DNA of 64,000 nucleotides from NCBI RefSeq assembly GCF_014196505.1, contig NZ_JACIDW010000009.1, positions 62,001 through 126,000 of the forward strand, read 5' to 3'. Shown one piece after another: positions 8,343 through 18,048 of the stretch (the stretch's first letter is position 1; the number at the start of each line of letters is the position of its first letter). The DNA comes from Rhizobium metallidurans (GTDB lineage Bacteria > Pseudomonadota > Alphaproteobacteria > Rhizobiales > Rhizobiaceae). Made by a program: the position numbers and the translations under genes. The notes under the pieces are model-generated. The model had not been told where the DNA came from. It made no database searches and worked only from the letters and a program-made list of their open reading frames with translations.

Positions 8343-9379
8343 AAACCCCGATGCTGACCCGCCGCGCTGCCCTGGCTTCGGCCGCGGGGCTTGCTCTGAC
8401 GCTGCCAATGTCGCCGCTGCTGTCGAGGCCGGCCCGCAGCCAGGAGAAGCGCCCCGTCAAGGTCGCGCTGGACTGGACACCGAATACCAACCACATCGGC
8501 CTCTTCGTGGCGCGCGACAAGGGCTTTTACCGGGATGCGGGCCTCGATGTCGAAATCCTGCCCTATACGGATACCTCGGCTGGCACGCTGGTTGCCAACC
8601 ATGTCGCCGATTTCGGCATTGTCGGCTCCATCGGCATGATGACCCAGCGCGCCGCCGGCGCCGATCTCGTCGCGACCTACGCCGTCGTCCAGACCGAGAC
8701 CGGACGTCTCGTCTTCAATGCCAATCGCGACGACATCCGCAGTCCGAAGGATCTCGACGGCAAGACCTATGGCGGTTTCGGCAGCGCCTGGGAGAACGCG
8801 CTGATCGGCTCGCTGATCCGCAACGATGGCGGCAAAGGCGAGTTCGAGACCGTGACGCTCGGCACCTCCGCCTATCAGGCGCTGGCCAACGGCAGCGTCG
8901 ATTTCACGCTCGAGGTCTACACCTGGGAAGGCGTGCAGGCGGAGCTCGAGGGCGTCAAGCAACGCGCCTTCCGCTATGCGGATTACGGCGTTCCCGACGA
9001 ACACACGACGCTGCTCGCCTCCAGTCAGGCATTTCTGGACGATAAGCCGGACCTCGCCCGCGCCTTTCTGCAGGCGACCCGCAAGGGTTACGACTTCGCG
9101 GTGGATCGCCCCGACGAGGCCGTCGATCTCATGATCGCGGCCAATAGCGACGCACTGACCAACCCCGCGCTGGTCCGGGCCTCGCTGAAGGCGCTGATCG
9201 ACGGGCGCTACTTCCGGACGCAGGACGGCATGACGGGGCGCATCGACCCGGCGAAGATGACGGCGATCGGCGACTATCTGTTCCAGGCGCAAATCCTGAA
9301 GGACGCCGACGGCAAGCCCCTTGGCGCCGCGCCGGACTTCTCGCGCTATTTCACCAACACCCCGCTCGACGCCGCCTGA
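8339..9379 (+). CDS. thiY: Periplasmic thiamine-pyrimidine-binding protein (ThiY, NMT1/THI5-like)
   Basis: 346-residue secreted binding protein. The N-terminus MLTRRAALASAAGLALTL has twin arginines and a hydrophobic core, consistent with Tat or Sec export. The mature start VKVALDWTPNTNHIGLFVA followed by KGFYRDAGLDVEI is the hallmark of the NMT1/THI5-like family that binds formylaminopyrimidine or HMP. The gene overlaps thiZ by four bases and ends the operon; a GC-rich hairpin follows at 9416-9441. Ligand choice within the family is inferred. Confidence 0.9.
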   Translation: MKTPMLTRRAALASAAGLALTLPMSPLLSRPARSQEKRPVKVALDWTPNTNHIGLFVARDKGFYRDAGLDVEILPYTDTSAGTLVANHVADFGIVGSIGMMTQRAAGADLVATYAVVQTETGRLVFNANRDDIRSPKDLDGKTYGGFGSAWENALIGSLIRNDGGKGEFETVTLGTSAYQALANGSVDFTLEVYTWEGVQAELEGVKQRAFRYADYGVPDEHTTLLASSQAFLDDKPDLARAFLQATRKGYDFAVDRPDEAVDLMIAANSDALTNPALVRASLKALIDGRYFRTQDGMTGRIDPAKMTAIGDYLFQAQILKDADGKPLGAAPDFSRYFTNTPLDAA

Positions 9380-9415
9380 CGCACGGTATCGGCCACCAGT
9401 TTCCATCAGTAGCTT

Positions 9416-9441
9416 CGCGCGGCCGTGACTTCGGCCGCGCG
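9416..9441 (+). terminator. Hairpin after the thi operon
   Basis: Ten-base perfect arms CGCGCGGCCG and CGGCCGCGCG around a 6-base loop, 36 bases after the thiY stop. The T-tract after it is poor (CCTTCC), so it may act as a weak or Rho-assisted terminator. Confidence 0.55.
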
Positions 9442-9602
9442 CCTTCCTGAACACGGACCAAGGGCCGGGTAGCAAAGCGCGTGCGTTCATGCTCTCTTGG
9501 CACTATCAGGTGTCATTTCGGGACGATGCTGGCTATAGTTTATTGGATATTAAGAACGTTGAACGAGACTCGCCTAGCCGTGACAGCGAAGCATGTAAAT
9601 CG

Positions 9603-9827
9603 ATGCAGGCAAGAATCGCTTGCATGAATGGCATGGCGGAAAACATGGAACATGAAGGTTTCGATCTACCGTTCCTCCTCAAGGAGATTGATATCCTTGC
9701 GGATGAACTCAGCAAGCTGCCTCCTTCGATGGACAGGACGGCGCTGGAACTTAGACTGGCACAGATGCGCCAGATCGTTGAACTGCGGCATACGCGCCGC
9801 GGCATGAAAAACCTCGATCCCAACTAA
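9603..9827 (+). CDS. Hypothetical small protein
   Basis: Unrecognised protein of 74 residues from ATG 9603. It is acidic and helical in the middle (FDLPFLLKEIDILADEL) and basic near the end (LRHTRRGMKN). The same frame is open from ATG 9489 (112 residues), but 9530-9590 is AT-rich and looks like leader DNA, so I prefer the shorter form. Codon use is less GC-biased than in the neighbours. There are no membrane segments or known motifs. It stands alone between the thi operon and another small gene. The coding call rests on the coherent frame and composition only. Confidence 0.5.
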   Translation: MQARIACMNGMAENMEHEGFDLPFLLKEIDILADELSKLPPSMDRTALELRLAQMRQIVELRHTRRGMKNLDPN

Positions 9828-10002
9828 AGGTTAGACTGTCGTCATTTGGTGCACTCTGTTGTTGCAAGTGCGGCAAGCGAAGCCCGATTGCCGGCGATCT
9901 TCGCCGCACCGCTTCGCAAGCAATTGGCCAGATCGACGATTGTGCTTAAAGATTCCCGGCAAAGAGGCTAATGAACGCGCAAGCGAAGCAGAGGATGTGG
10001 CC

Positions 10003-10227
10003 ATGGAACCGGAAACCGTAACGATCGACAACCGCAACGACTTTTCGCTTTGGGCGATCGAGCGTGCCAAGCTGATCGTCAGCGAACAGGGGACGGCGCT
10101 TGCGCTTGCGGCGCGAGATATGGACGACACCGAGATCGGTCAGGCCGGCAACGCGCTGGGACAGGCGATCGCCGATGCCATGATTGAAGTATTCGACGGC
10201 CTGATGAACGGCGTTGCCGAGGAATAG
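10003..10227 (+). CDS. Hypothetical small protein
   Basis: 74-residue protein from ATG 10003 (MEPETVTIDNRNDFSLWAIERA). It is acidic and predicted mostly helical, with no signal peptide and no motif I recognise. The frame is open upstream, but that part is rich in arginine and cysteine and unlike a protein start. A strong terminator follows about 150 bases later (10380-10409). Possibly a conserved rhizobial orphan; function unknown. Confidence 0.5.
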   Translation: MEPETVTIDNRNDFSLWAIERAKLIVSEQGTALALAARDMDDTEIGQAGNALGQAIADAMIEVFDGLMNGVAEE

Positions 10228-10379
10228 CGGCTCAGTCGTTGATCTCCAGCCCGAAAGACCGGCAAGAATGGCGCCCGATATTCTTTAGGGAACCTTTCCG
10301 TGCCTCACGGGTTTTATCTGCGCAACGTATTGAAATCCGCGTTGCTGGATCAGCAAGCCCAATGCAATCCAACCAAAAG

Positions 10380-10409
10380 CCCGGTGCAGCCCCTCGCACC
10401 GGGTTTTTT
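10380..10409 (+). terminator. Rho-independent terminator
   Basis: Stem CCCGGTGC / GCACCGGG with an 8-base loop followed by six T residues. It would end the transcript from the small gene at 10003, or a short non-coding RNA starting in 10230-10370. The rest of 10228-10529 shows nothing else that I can support. Confidence 0.85.
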
Positions 10410-10529
10410 CTTGTGCGTTGCTGTCGGCGTCCGCGCCTGACGCATAATGAACTTACTATATGTTAAGAGAGGCATGTCACCGTTGCACGGATCGCCACAA
10501 AGGGATTGTGCTTCGAGGGGTATAGGGCG

Positions 10530-10802
10530 TTGGATACGAGACCATGGATGATCCCCGTTTTGGTTGCCTGCAGGCGGAGCGGCGCTGTCCATACGGTCAC
10601 CAGTACCCGTGAAGCGCTAAGACTGCTTTTTACCGCATGGCCGGTCTCGGAAGGCAAAGCCTACTTTTCCGCTCTGGAAGTGTGTGACGGGGTCGCGATC
10701 GGCAAGGCATCGCCGGAAGATGCGCGCCTCGCCTTTATCGCCGCGGCCGATGAGGCCAAGGTGCCATACGACGTGGTGCCCGCGACGCCTGTTTCGCTCT
10801 AA
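10530..10802 (+). CDS. DUF982 domain protein
   Basis: 90-residue protein of the DUF982 family, a set of short proteins of unknown function found almost only in rhizobia and relatives, often in many copies. The typical pattern is visible: W near the start followed by PV, then VTSTREALRLLFTAWPVSEG, an aromatic turn KAYFSALEVC, and the tail ARLAFIAAADEAKVPY. I chose TTG 10530, which has a GAGGGG ribosome site about 8 bases upstream. TTG 10506 and ATG 10545 are alternatives. No neighbour suggests a role. Confidence 0.75.
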   Translation: MDTRPWMIPVLVACRRSGAVHTVTSTREALRLLFTAWPVSEGKAYFSALEVCDGVAIGKASPEDARLAFIAAADEAKVPYDVVPATPVSL

Positions 10803-10820
10803 GCGCCTGGGCTGCGCTCA

Positions 10821-11243
10821 CTACTCGGTGCCTTCCTCGAACGTATAGGACGCGCACATGCCATCGGAGCTTTTCGGCGCTCGGCTACCGGTGAACACCG
10901 CGATCACCGACAGGCCCTCACCGGCAGACCAGTTCGCGACATAGGTGACCGGCCCGGATCCGCAGAGACGATTGCCATTCAGCAGCTCGGGATCAGAGGG
11001 ATCGGCCACGCGATAGACGGATGCCGGAACGCGCTCGCCATCGACGACGAAGTTGTCGGCAACCAGATTGGAAAAGGAAAGCTCGTCACCGGTCTCGAAG
11101 GTGATGCTGAAATCGTCCATCGCGATGTCGCCAGTGATCGACATCGCGGTGTTGCTGACTGCCTTGTAGTCGTCGGCCCGTGATGGCGCCGCGGTCGACA
11201 AGGCGCAAAGCGTAAGAAGAAGACATGTTTTGAAGAAGCGCAT
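10821..11243 (-). CDS. Secreted hypothetical protein
   Basis: 140-residue protein starting MRFFKTCLLLTLCALSTAAPSRA, a clear Sec signal peptide of about 23 residues. The mature part is acidic and beta-rich in character (DDFSITFETGDELSFSNL) with two cysteines (RLCGSGPVTY and GMCASYTFEE) that could form a disulfide. I do not recognise the family. The frame is open upstream to 11375, but the signal peptide fixes the start. It lies 50 bases after the next minus-strand secreted protein gene and may share its transcript. Confidence 0.7.
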   Translation of the reverse strand: MRFFKTCLLLTLCALSTAAPSRADDYKAVSNTAMSITGDIAMDDFSITFETGDELSFSNLVADNFVVDGERVPASVYRVADPSDPELLNGNRLCGSGPVTYVANWSAGEGLSVIAVFTGSRAPKSSDGMCASYTFEEGTE

Positions 11244-11293
11244 GATGACCTCGGGGCGAAGGCAGGCACGGGCAGAGCCGTGCCCGCGAGATG

Positions 11294-11788
11294 TTACTCG
11301 GCTGACGGTTTCAGGGAGGTGATGATGGCCTGCAGTTCCGCTGCATGCTCCTCCTGCGTTCCCTTCGATCCCCAATAGGTGATTACGAGCAGCTTGCCCG
11401 CTTTCGGCGAGACCAGCGAGAGCCCGATGTTGACGCCGCCGTCGTTGTCGGTTCCGGTCCAGTCGAAGTTCGTCATGTCCATGCCGTTGATGGTCTCATC
11501 GGACTTCTTCTGCGTGGAGCCATCGACCTTCACGCCGTTCTTTTCAAGAAAGGCAATGGCGTCGTCGATCACCTTGTCCGTGCTCTTCTCGTCGGCGACG
11601 TCGATCGAGAGGTAGATGGCCGAATCGTCGGACGTCGCCTGAATGCCGGTTTCGGTCTCCTCGGGTTCCCAGCTGCCGGGGATGGCGATCTCGGCGACCG
11701 GAGCGTCGCTAGGGAATGCAAGCGTTTTGGCCTGGCTGATGCCAGGCATGAGAGCGGCGAGAAGCGCGCCGACGATAATCGTCTTCAT
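11294..11788 (-). CDS. Secreted hypothetical protein
   Basis: 164-residue protein beginning MKTIIVGALLAALMPGISQA, a signal peptide cleaved after about residue 20. The mature part is soluble and acidic, with an alternating strand/helix look (IYLSIDVADEKSTDKVIDDA) and ending in IITSLKPSAE. It resembles generic periplasmic histidine-kinase-like or stress proteins in layout only; no family is named with confidence. It is on the same strand as the secreted gene at 10821, suggesting a two-gene unit. Confidence 0.7.
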   Translation of the reverse strand: MKTIIVGALLAALMPGISQAKTLAFPSDAPVAEIAIPGSWEPEETETGIQATSDDSAIYLSIDVADEKSTDKVIDDAIAFLEKNGVKVDGSTQKKSDETINGMDMTNFDWTGTDNDGGVNIGLSLVSPKAGKLLVITYWGSKGTQEEHAAELQAIITSLKPSAE

Positions 11789-11896
11789 GGAAGGTCCCTG
11801 GGGGTTGGAGGACATGTGTGCGGGGCATAGTCGCGCGACCGCGTTAAGAATATCCGCATATAGCCGCCGCACCTCCGCTCCACCCCAGAAATGGCT

Positions 11897-11931
11897 CGGG
11901 CCGGCGTGGACATGATGTCCACGCCGGCCCG
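11897..11931 (-). terminator. Strong hairpin downstream of the RND operon
   Basis: A near-perfect palindrome: 17-base arms (CGGGCCGGCGTGGACAT and its complement) around one central base. It lies 20 bases after the stop of the efflux permease. There is no clear T-run on either strand, so the termination role is inferred from position and strength. Confidence 0.6.
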
Positions 11932-11950
11932 TTGTTTGAAAAGGCCGTCG

Positions 11951-14900
11951 TTACTCGCCGGGAACGATCGCCGGATCGCCGCCGGGAGCCGCCTTTGCGC
12001 TGTTGGCGGGTTTCGGTGCCTTCCAGGCGATCAGGCGGTAGAACATCGGGATGAAGAAGGTCGCGATGAACGTCGCCGCGAGCATGCCGCCGATGACGCC
12101 GGTTCCGATGGCGTGACGGCTGGCCGAGCCCGCGCCGGAACTGATGGCGAGCGGCACGACACCCAGAATGAACGCCAGCGACGTCATGACGATCGGACGG
12201 AAACGCAGGCGGGCCGCCTCGATCGCCGCCTCGCCGGCGCTCATGCCCTCCTGCCGCTTCAGGACCGCGAACTCCACGATAAGGATGGCGTTCTTGGCGG
12301 CCAGACCGATCAGCGTCACCATGCCGATCTGGAAGTAGACGTCGTTGGTCAGTCCGCGCAGCATCGTTGCCAGCAACGCGCCGAACAACGCGAACGGAAT
12401 GGCGGTGATGACCGCGAGCGGTAGCGTCCACTTCTCGTATTGCGCGGCGAGGATCAGGAACACCATGATGATGCCGAAGATCATCGCCTGCGTTCCGGCG
12501 CCGCCGGCCGCCAGTTCCTGGTAGGCCGAGCCAGTCCAGGCGATCTGGTAGCTTGCCGGCAAGGTCTCGGCCGCGACCTCCTGCAATGCCTTGATCGCAT
12601 CGCTGGACGTATAGCCGGGAGCCGGATTGCCGGTGATCTTGGCGGAGTTGAACGCATTGAAGCGCTCGACCTGATCCGGGCCGATGATGCGTGTTACGTT
12701 GACCAGGGCGTCGAGCGGGATCATGGCGCCGCTGTCGGACCGCACGAAGACCTGACGAAGATCCTGCGGCGACTGGCGGAACGCGTCCTCCGACTGCAGC
12801 TTGACCTGGTAGTTGCGGCCATAGAGCGTGAAGTCGTTGACATAGAGGCTGCCGAAGGTGGCCTGCATGGCATCGAAGACGGTATTGATCGGAACGCCGA
12901 GCGCCTTGGCCTTCTCGCGATTGAGATCGGCGCGGTATTGCGGCACGCTGGAATCGAACGTCGTTCGCACGGCCGTCAATTCCGGCCTTTTCGACGCCGC
13001 CGCCACGAGCTGGGCCGCCTGATCGGCGAGACCGGCGATACCGTTGCCGCCGCGGTCCTGGACATAGGCTTCGAAACCACCCGTGGTGCTCAACCCCTGA
13101 ATGGGCGGCGGATTGAATGCGAGCACCATCCCGTCCTTGATGCCGCTGTTGGCGCCGATGATCGGTCCGGCCATGTTGCGGGCGTCGAGCTCCGGCGTGG
13201 TTCGCTCCTTCCAATCCTTGAGGATGATGAAGGAGACACCCGCGCTGGTCTTGAGACCGCCGGAGAGGATATCGAAGCCGGAGACGGCGAAGACGTCCTG
13301 GATACCAGGGAGCTCCTTGGTATTGGTGACGACCTGATTCATGACGTCGTTGGTGCGCGGCAGAGACGCGGCCGGCGGCAGGATGGCGACCTGCAGCACC
13401 CAGCCCTGATCCTCGTTGGGCACGAGCGAACCGGGGATGGTGTAGAACATGTAGCCGGTCGCGCCCAGGAGCGCTCCCACGAGAACAAGGCCGATCGCGA
13501 AGCGCTTGACGAAGAACCGCACGCCGGCCGTGTAGCCTGCCGTCATCCGGTCGAACGCCCGGTTGAAGACGCGGAACGGCAAGGCTGGCTGATGGTGGCC
13601 GGGCTTCAGGATCAGTCCGCAAAGCGCGGGCGTCAGCGTCAGTGCGACGATCCCCGACAGAATGACCGAAATCGCGATCGTCACGGCAAACTGCTTGTAC
13701 ATCTGCCCGGCCAGGCCGCCCATGAAGGAGACCGGGATAAAGACCGAGCAGAGGACGAGAACGATCGCCACGACCGGACCCGTGACCTCGCCCATCGCCT
13801 TGATCGCGGCTTCCCGCGGCGGCAGCTTTTCCACGGTCATCAGGCGCTCGACGTTCTCGAGCACGACGATCGCGTCGTCCACCACGATGCCGATCGCGAG
13901 GACGAGACCGAACAGCGTCAGCAGGTTGATGGAGAAGCCCAGGATGTACATGCCGGCGAAGGTGCCAACGATCGAAATCGGGACCGCGATGACAGGTATG
14001 AGCGTCGCCCTCCAGTTCTGAAGGAACAGGAAGACCACGATGACGACCAGAGCGATCGCCTCGATGAAGGTTCGCAGGACTTCGTCGATCGAGACCTGAA
14101 TGAACTTCGTCGTGTCATATGGCACGCGGTAGTCGATACCGTCGGGGAAGGACTTCTTCAGCTCTTCCAGACGCGTCGACAGGGCTTGCATGGTGGCCAG
14201 TGCATTCGCTCCGGGCTGAAGATAGACGGCGATCGGCACGGCCGGGATGCCGTTGAGACTGCTCGTCACCGCATAGCTCTTGGTGCCGAGCTCGACACGG
14301 GCGACGTCCTTCAACCGCAGGGTGGCCGCGTTGCTGTTGGAGCGCAGAATGATGTCGCCGAACGCCTCGGGATCGGCGAGCCGGCCCTGCGTGGTGACGC
14401 TGTAGGTGAAAGGCTCGCCACTGGCGCTTGGCTGGTCGCCGAAACGGCCGGCGGCGAACTGCGAGTTCTGCTCCTGGATGGCGGTCGAGACATCGCTTGG
14501 CGTCAGATTGTACTGCGCCATCTTGTCCGGACGCAGCCAGACGCGCATCGAATAGTCGATATCGCCGAGAATATTGACATCACCCACGCCCGGGATGCGC
14601 TTGAGGTCGTCGAGCACGTTGAGCAGGGCATAGTTGCCGACATAGGTGCGATCGTACTGGGCGTTGTTCGAAAACATCGCGACGAAGCCGAGAATCGAAT
14701 TCGAGCGCTTCGCGACCACGACGCCCTGGCGCGTCACTTCCTGCGGCAAGGTCGATGTCGCGCGTTGGACGCGGTTATTGACGTTGATCGCCGCCTGGTC
14801 CGCATTCGTTCCAAGCGCGAACGTCACCGTGATCTGCATCGTGCCGCTGTTGGAGTTCGTCGATTGCATGTAGAGCATGTTCTCGACGCCGTTGATCTGC

Positions 14901-15103
14901 TGCTCCAACGGAGCGGCGACCGTTTGCGCCACCGTCTCGGCGCTGGCGCCGGGATAGTTCGCCGTAACCACCACCTGTGGCGGCACAAGTTCCGGGTACT
15001 GCGCGATCGGGAGAGCACGCAGCCCGAGAATGCCCGCAAGCACGATAACGATTGAAATGACCGCCGCGAAAACCGGGCGGTCGATAAAGAACCTGTTACT
15101 CAT
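11951..15103 (-). CDS. RND-family multidrug efflux permease (HAE1, AcrB-like)
   Basis: 1050-residue inner-membrane pump that exports hydrophobic compounds using the proton gradient. The N-terminus [19 protein letters not shown] and the following [16 protein letters not shown] are standard for the HAE1 group. The proton-relay aspartates are present in [19 protein letters not shown] (TM4). Length equals AcrB/MexB. It overlaps the adaptor gene upstream by one base (TGATG), so the pair is translated together. No outer-membrane TolC-type gene or TetR regulator adjoins it; a shared TolC elsewhere is expected. Substrates cannot be predicted. Confidence 0.95.
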   Translation of the reverse strand: MSNRFFIDRPVFAAVISIVIVLAGILGLRALPIAQYPELVPPQVVVTANYPGASAETVAQTVAAPLEQQINGVENMLYMQSTNSNSGTMQITVTFALGTNADQAAINVNNRVQRATSTLPQEVTRQGVVVAKRSNSILGFVAMFSNNAQYDRTYVGNYALLNVLDDLKRIPGVGDVNILGDIDYSMRVWLRPDKMAQYNLTPSDVSTAIQEQNSQFAAGRFGDQPSASGEPFTYSVTTQGRLADPEAFGDIILRSNSNAATLRLKDVARVELGTKSYAVTSSLNGIPAVPIAVYLQPGANALATMQALSTRLEELKKSFPDGIDYRVPYDTTKFIQVSIDEVLRTFIEAIALVVIVVFLFLQNWRATLIPVIAVPISIVGTFAGMYILGFSINLLTLFGLVLAIGIVVDDAIVVLENVERLMTVEKLPPREAAIKAMGEVTGPVVAIVLVLCSVFIPVSFMGGLAGQMYKQFAVTIAISVILSGIVALTLTPALCGLILKPGHHQPALPFRVFNRAFDRMTAGYTAGVRFFVKRFAIGLVLVGALLGATGYMFYTIPGSLVPNEDQGWVLQVAILPPAASLPRTNDVMNQVVTNTKELPGIQDVFAVSGFDILSGGLKTSAGVSFIILKDWKERTTPELDARNMAGPIIGANSGIKDGMVLAFNPPPIQGLSTTGGFEAYVQDRGGNGIAGLADQAAQLVAAASKRPELTAVRTTFDSSVPQYRADLNREKAKALGVPINTVFDAMQATFGSLYVNDFTLYGRNYQVKLQSEDAFRQSPQDLRQVFVRSDSGAMIPLDALVNVTRIIGPDQVERFNAFNSAKITGNPAPGYTSSDAIKALQEVAAETLPASYQIAWTGSAYQELAAGGAGTQAMIFGIIMVFLILAAQYEKWTLPLAVITAIPFALFGALLATMLRGLTNDVYFQIGMVTLIGLAAKNAILIVEFAVLKRQEGMSAGEAAIEAARLRFRPIVMTSLAFILGVVPLAISSGAGSASRHAIGTGVIGGMLAATFIATFFIPMFYRLIAWKAPKPANSAKAAPGGDPAIVPGE

Positions 15104-16287
15104 CAGTTGGCTGCCGTCTCTTTCGTGCCCTTGCCGGCATCGGCCGCGGCCGCTTGAGCCGTGGCATTGACGGCCGAGCCCGGACGCACCTTGATGACGC
15201 CTTCAGTGATCAGCTGGTCACCGGCCTCGAGGCCCGAATTGACGATCCAGTTGCTGCCGACCTTCTGGCCGAGCGTGACCGCATTGATCTTCGCCTTGCC
15301 GTCCTTGCCGACCGTGTAGACGAACTGGCCCTGCGGGCCCTGTAACAGCGCCACTTCCGGAATGACGATCGCCGAATCGGCGGTCACGCCGCTTACCGTC
15401 GCACGCACGAACTGCCCGGGAATGAGCTGACGATCCGGATTGTCGATGACGGCGCGTGCCTGAATGGTGCCCGTGTTCACGTCGACGGTCGCCGAAGTGA
15501 AGTCGACGAGGCCTTCGGAGCCGTAGGTCGAGCCATCGCCGAACGTCAGCTTGACGCGCAGCTTCTGCTCCTGGCCCTTGCTCTTCATGAGATCGATGAG
15601 ATGGCGGATTTCCCGTGCTTCGGCATCCGAGAAGGAGAAGTTGACGTAAACAGGGTCCAGCTGTGTGATGTTGGTCAGCAGGCTCGAATCCGAGCTGATC
15701 AGGCTGCCTTCGGAAACCTGCTCCAAGCTCGTGACGCCGCTGATCGGAGCGGTCACCTTGGTGTAGCCCAGATTGAGCTCGGCGGTCTTGACCTGAGCTT
15801 CGGCCGAGGCGACCGCCGCTTCGGCGAGTTCGCGCGCGGAAATAGCATCGTCGCGGCTCTTCTGGCTGCCGACTTTCTGATCGAAGAGGCTGATGTTGCG
15901 CTTCTCCTCGCGGATGCCCTGGCTGAGCTGCGCTTGCGCCTGCTTCAACCCGGCCTGCGCCTGCATCAGCGCCGCTTCATAGGAGGCCGGGTCCATGAGG
16001 AACAGCACATCACCGGCCTTGACCTGCGCGCCTTCCACGAAATTGCGCTTCAAAAGGATGCCGTTGACGCGGGCGCGTACTTCCGTCTGGCGAAACGCCG
16101 AGATGCGGGCGGCGTACTGGTAGCTCAGAGGCACCGAGCTCGTGGCGATGTTGACGGTGGTGACTGAAGGAGGCGGTGGGGCCGCGGCCTGCTGGGCCAA
16201 TGCCGCCGAGGACATGAATATCGATACAGCCGCTACGAGCACGCCACTACGAACGGTGGAAAAATGCCGCTGATTTTTATTTTGCAC
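15103..16287 (-). CDS. RND efflux periplasmic adaptor protein (MFP, AcrA-like)
   Basis: 394-residue adaptor linking the permease to an outer-membrane channel. I chose GTG 16287 ([10 protein letters not shown]), which has AAGGCG about 8 bases upstream and puts a signal peptide ([15 protein letters not shown]) near the N-terminus. The frame is open to 16458 without a good start. The lipoyl half ([19 protein letters not shown]) and its partner ([19 protein letters not shown]) flank an alpha-helical hairpin rich in AQA repeats (about 130-190). The C-terminal barrel ends with [15 protein letters not shown]. There is no lipobox cysteine, so it is probably anchored only through partners. Confidence 0.92.
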   Translation of the reverse strand: MQNKNQRHFSTVRSGVLVAAVSIFMSSAALAQQAAAPPPPSVTTVNIATSSVPLSYQYAARISAFRQTEVRARVNGILLKRNFVEGAQVKAGDVLFLMDPASYEAALMQAQAGLKQAQAQLSQGIREEKRNISLFDQKVGSQKSRDDAISARELAEAAVASAEAQVKTAELNLGYTKVTAPISGVTSLEQVSEGSLISSDSSLLTNITQLDPVYVNFSFSDAEAREIRHLIDLMKSKGQEQKLRVKLTFGDGSTYGSEGLVDFTSATVDVNTGTIQARAVIDNPDRQLIPGQFVRATVSGVTADSAIVIPEVALLQGPQGQFVYTVGKDGKAKINAVTLGQKVGSNWIVNSGLEAGDQLITEGVIKVRPGSAVNATAQAAAADAGKGTKETAAN

Positions 16288-16987
16288 TATATTCGCCTTT
16301 AACTTGTGCTCGATCGACCGAGCAGCCTTCGTTCCCTCCTCCCCTGGCCCTCCGCCAGACTCGATTCCATTGAGAAATGTTCCGTTCGAGACTCCGCCCG
16401 CAGCCGGCAAAAGCGACGTTCGCCTGCCGATTGCCTGTCTCGTGGAACCTTGGCACATCCATGAGGAAGCAGCCGGGCATTCCGCCTCTGCTTCCAGTTT
16501 ATCGTTTTATATCCCGTATTTAACACGCGACGGAAGCAGACGCTCCGCCATCGCGTTTACGTAACAGCTGGGTCGGAACATGTTAAGATGCCGAAATCCG
16601 CATGACGCCATGAAATTTATTCATGAATAGCGCTTGGTTGATGATGCCGGGCGGGTACGAACGCGTGTTTTCCGGCCCCGCACATTGAGGTTCGGCGCCA
16701 GCGACCTGCTCTAAGCGGGCTCTCCACCGTGGTTATTAGTCGAGCCTAATGTCATGAGGTCAACGGGTCGGTTGCCTGGACATGATCGCCTGAGCGACGA
16801 CATGTCGGCACAAGCAATTTTTCGTGTTCACGAACGCCGCCACCGCACCCCCAGAGGTCCCGAAATTAACGATTGGTTAACTATATCCGTCGTTTACAAT
16901 GATTAACGGCCGTCGGGTCGTTGATTCGAGGGCCCGGCGTCAAATTTGTGCCGGATACAGGGGAATACGATTGCGGCGATCGGAAAC
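16288..16987. other. Long intergenic region between the efflux and cellulose operons
   Basis: About 700 bases between divergent operons with no supported gene. Short open frames here lack codon bias and ribosome sites. AT-rich blocks at 16500-16625 probably serve the minus-strand efflux promoter; an 8-base palindrome TTACGTAA lies at about 16556-16563. The block at 16860-16915 probably serves the plus-strand cellulose promoter. The length could accommodate distal regulator sites or a small RNA, but none could be proved. Confidence 0.5.
16873..16900 (+). promoter_or_regulatory. Candidate promoter of the cellulose operon
   Basis: TTGGTT (16873-16878) and TACAAT (16895-16900) with a 16-base spacer, 87 bases before the bcsN start. 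It is the best sigma-70-like pair in the region. TTAAC-containing words flank it on both sides. Prediction by eye only. Confidence 0.4.
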
Positions 16988-17989
16988 ATGGGTTTGCTAA
17001 GATTGATGGCCCTTGCGGGGTTGGTCGGCCTGGTCGCCGGCTGCACATCGACCGGAAATATCAGACAACCAAGCGCCGCTGAAACCATAGCGAGCGAGAA
17101 GGCGCTTGTCCTGCCGCCGCCCGGTGGCCCCTCGATCGTGAGCGTCGTCGAGCAGAAGCGTGGCAACGGCGTGGATCAATCCATCTCGCTGTTTACCTCG
17201 TCCTCGGTTCCCGGCCAGAATTTCCTCAAAGTGCAGTTTCTCGGCGGGCGGGGTGAGAATCCCGGGGTGGGCAGCGTCTCCTACAAGATGGTCAACGAGA
17301 GCACCATCGCGCGCGAAATGGTTGCGGCCGTCCCAGGCGTGCGGATGGCGCGCTCAACGACGTTCCTGCAGAACAGCTACGGTCCCTTCGGCTATGCCTC
17401 CGGCACCAGCCGCGGCGGCGACACATGCGTCTACGGATGGCAGCAGATTCGTTCCAGCCGCTCGGACCAGACGCAGGCTCGCAATTTCGGGATGATCCAG
17501 GTTCGACTGCGGCTGTGCGATGCGCGCGCGACCGAGCGCCAATTGCTCGGCGTGATGTACGGCTACACCGTCATTGGCACATTCAATGGCGAAATCTGGA
17601 ACCCTTACGGCACGACGCAAGGGGCCGATCCGACCCTTGGACGCCCCGGGAACCCGATCTATCCCGACGAAGGCGGATATCGCTCCACGCCGATGCCGAT
17701 CGGCTACGAGCCGGCGCCGGCGCAGACTTACTCGCGCCCCGCGACGGTGCGACAGGCGGATGCTCGCCCTGCCGCCGCGGCGCCGACCTTGCCGCAAGCG
17801 ATCGGTCCCCGCGTGCCGGGCCCCGACCTTTCCGAGAACGTACCGCAAGCGCCTATGGAAGCACCGGCAATGACCAGTGTATCCGCTCAACCGCAAGCCC
17901 CGCGACAGACGATGACCGCGAGCGGGGTCAACGTCCCGTCGCCCGACTGCATCGGCAACACGGCGGCAAGCGCCGCCTGCCAGAGATGA
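16988..17989 (+). CDS. bcsN: Cellulose biosynthesis lipoprotein BcsN
   Basis: 333-residue protein with a lipoprotein signal MGLLRLMALAGLVGLVAGC, lipobox LVAGC at residues 15-19. The middle part contains the SVVEQKRGNGVDQSISLFTS and GDTCVYGWQQI stretches I associate with BcsN. The last third is proline/alanine/glutamine-rich and low in complexity. BcsN is known only from alphaproteobacterial type III cellulose operons, always beside bcsA; its exact job is unknown. The ATG at 16988 is preferred over 16946 because it begins the signal. bcsA follows 59 bases later. Confidence 0.82.
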   Translation: MGLLRLMALAGLVGLVAGCTSTGNIRQPSAAETIASEKALVLPPPGGPSIVSVVEQKRGNGVDQSISLFTSSSVPGQNFLKVQFLGGRGENPGVGSVSYKMVNESTIAREMVAAVPGVRMARSTTFLQNSYGPFGYASGTSRGGDTCVYGWQQIRSSRSDQTQARNFGMIQVRLRLCDARATERQLLGVMYGYTVIGTFNGEIWNPYGTTQGADPTLGRPGNPIYPDEGGYRSTPMPIGYEPAPAQTYSRPATVRQADARPAAAAPTLPQAIGPRVPGPDLSENVPQAPMEAPAMTSVSAQPQAPRQTMTASGVNVPSPDCIGNTAASAACQR

Positions 17990-18048
17990 CGATCAGATAG
18001 GCCGGGACCGGCGACGGTACCCGGCGCAATGCCTTTGAAGGAAAGCCG

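Noticed and set aside
10239..10466. 75-residue plus-strand frame
   Set aside because: It reads straight through the strong terminator at 10380-10409 and has no ribosome site.
12440..15055. Very long open frame antisense to the RND permease gene
   Set aside because: High GC leaves the opposite strand open; the translation is rich in Arg, Asp and Gly with no motifs, while the minus-strand frame is a complete AcrB-like protein.
16304..16564. 86-residue plus-strand frame upstream of the cellulose operon
   Set aside because: Overlaps the N-terminal leader region of the efflux adaptor, with no ribosome site and no protein-like composition.
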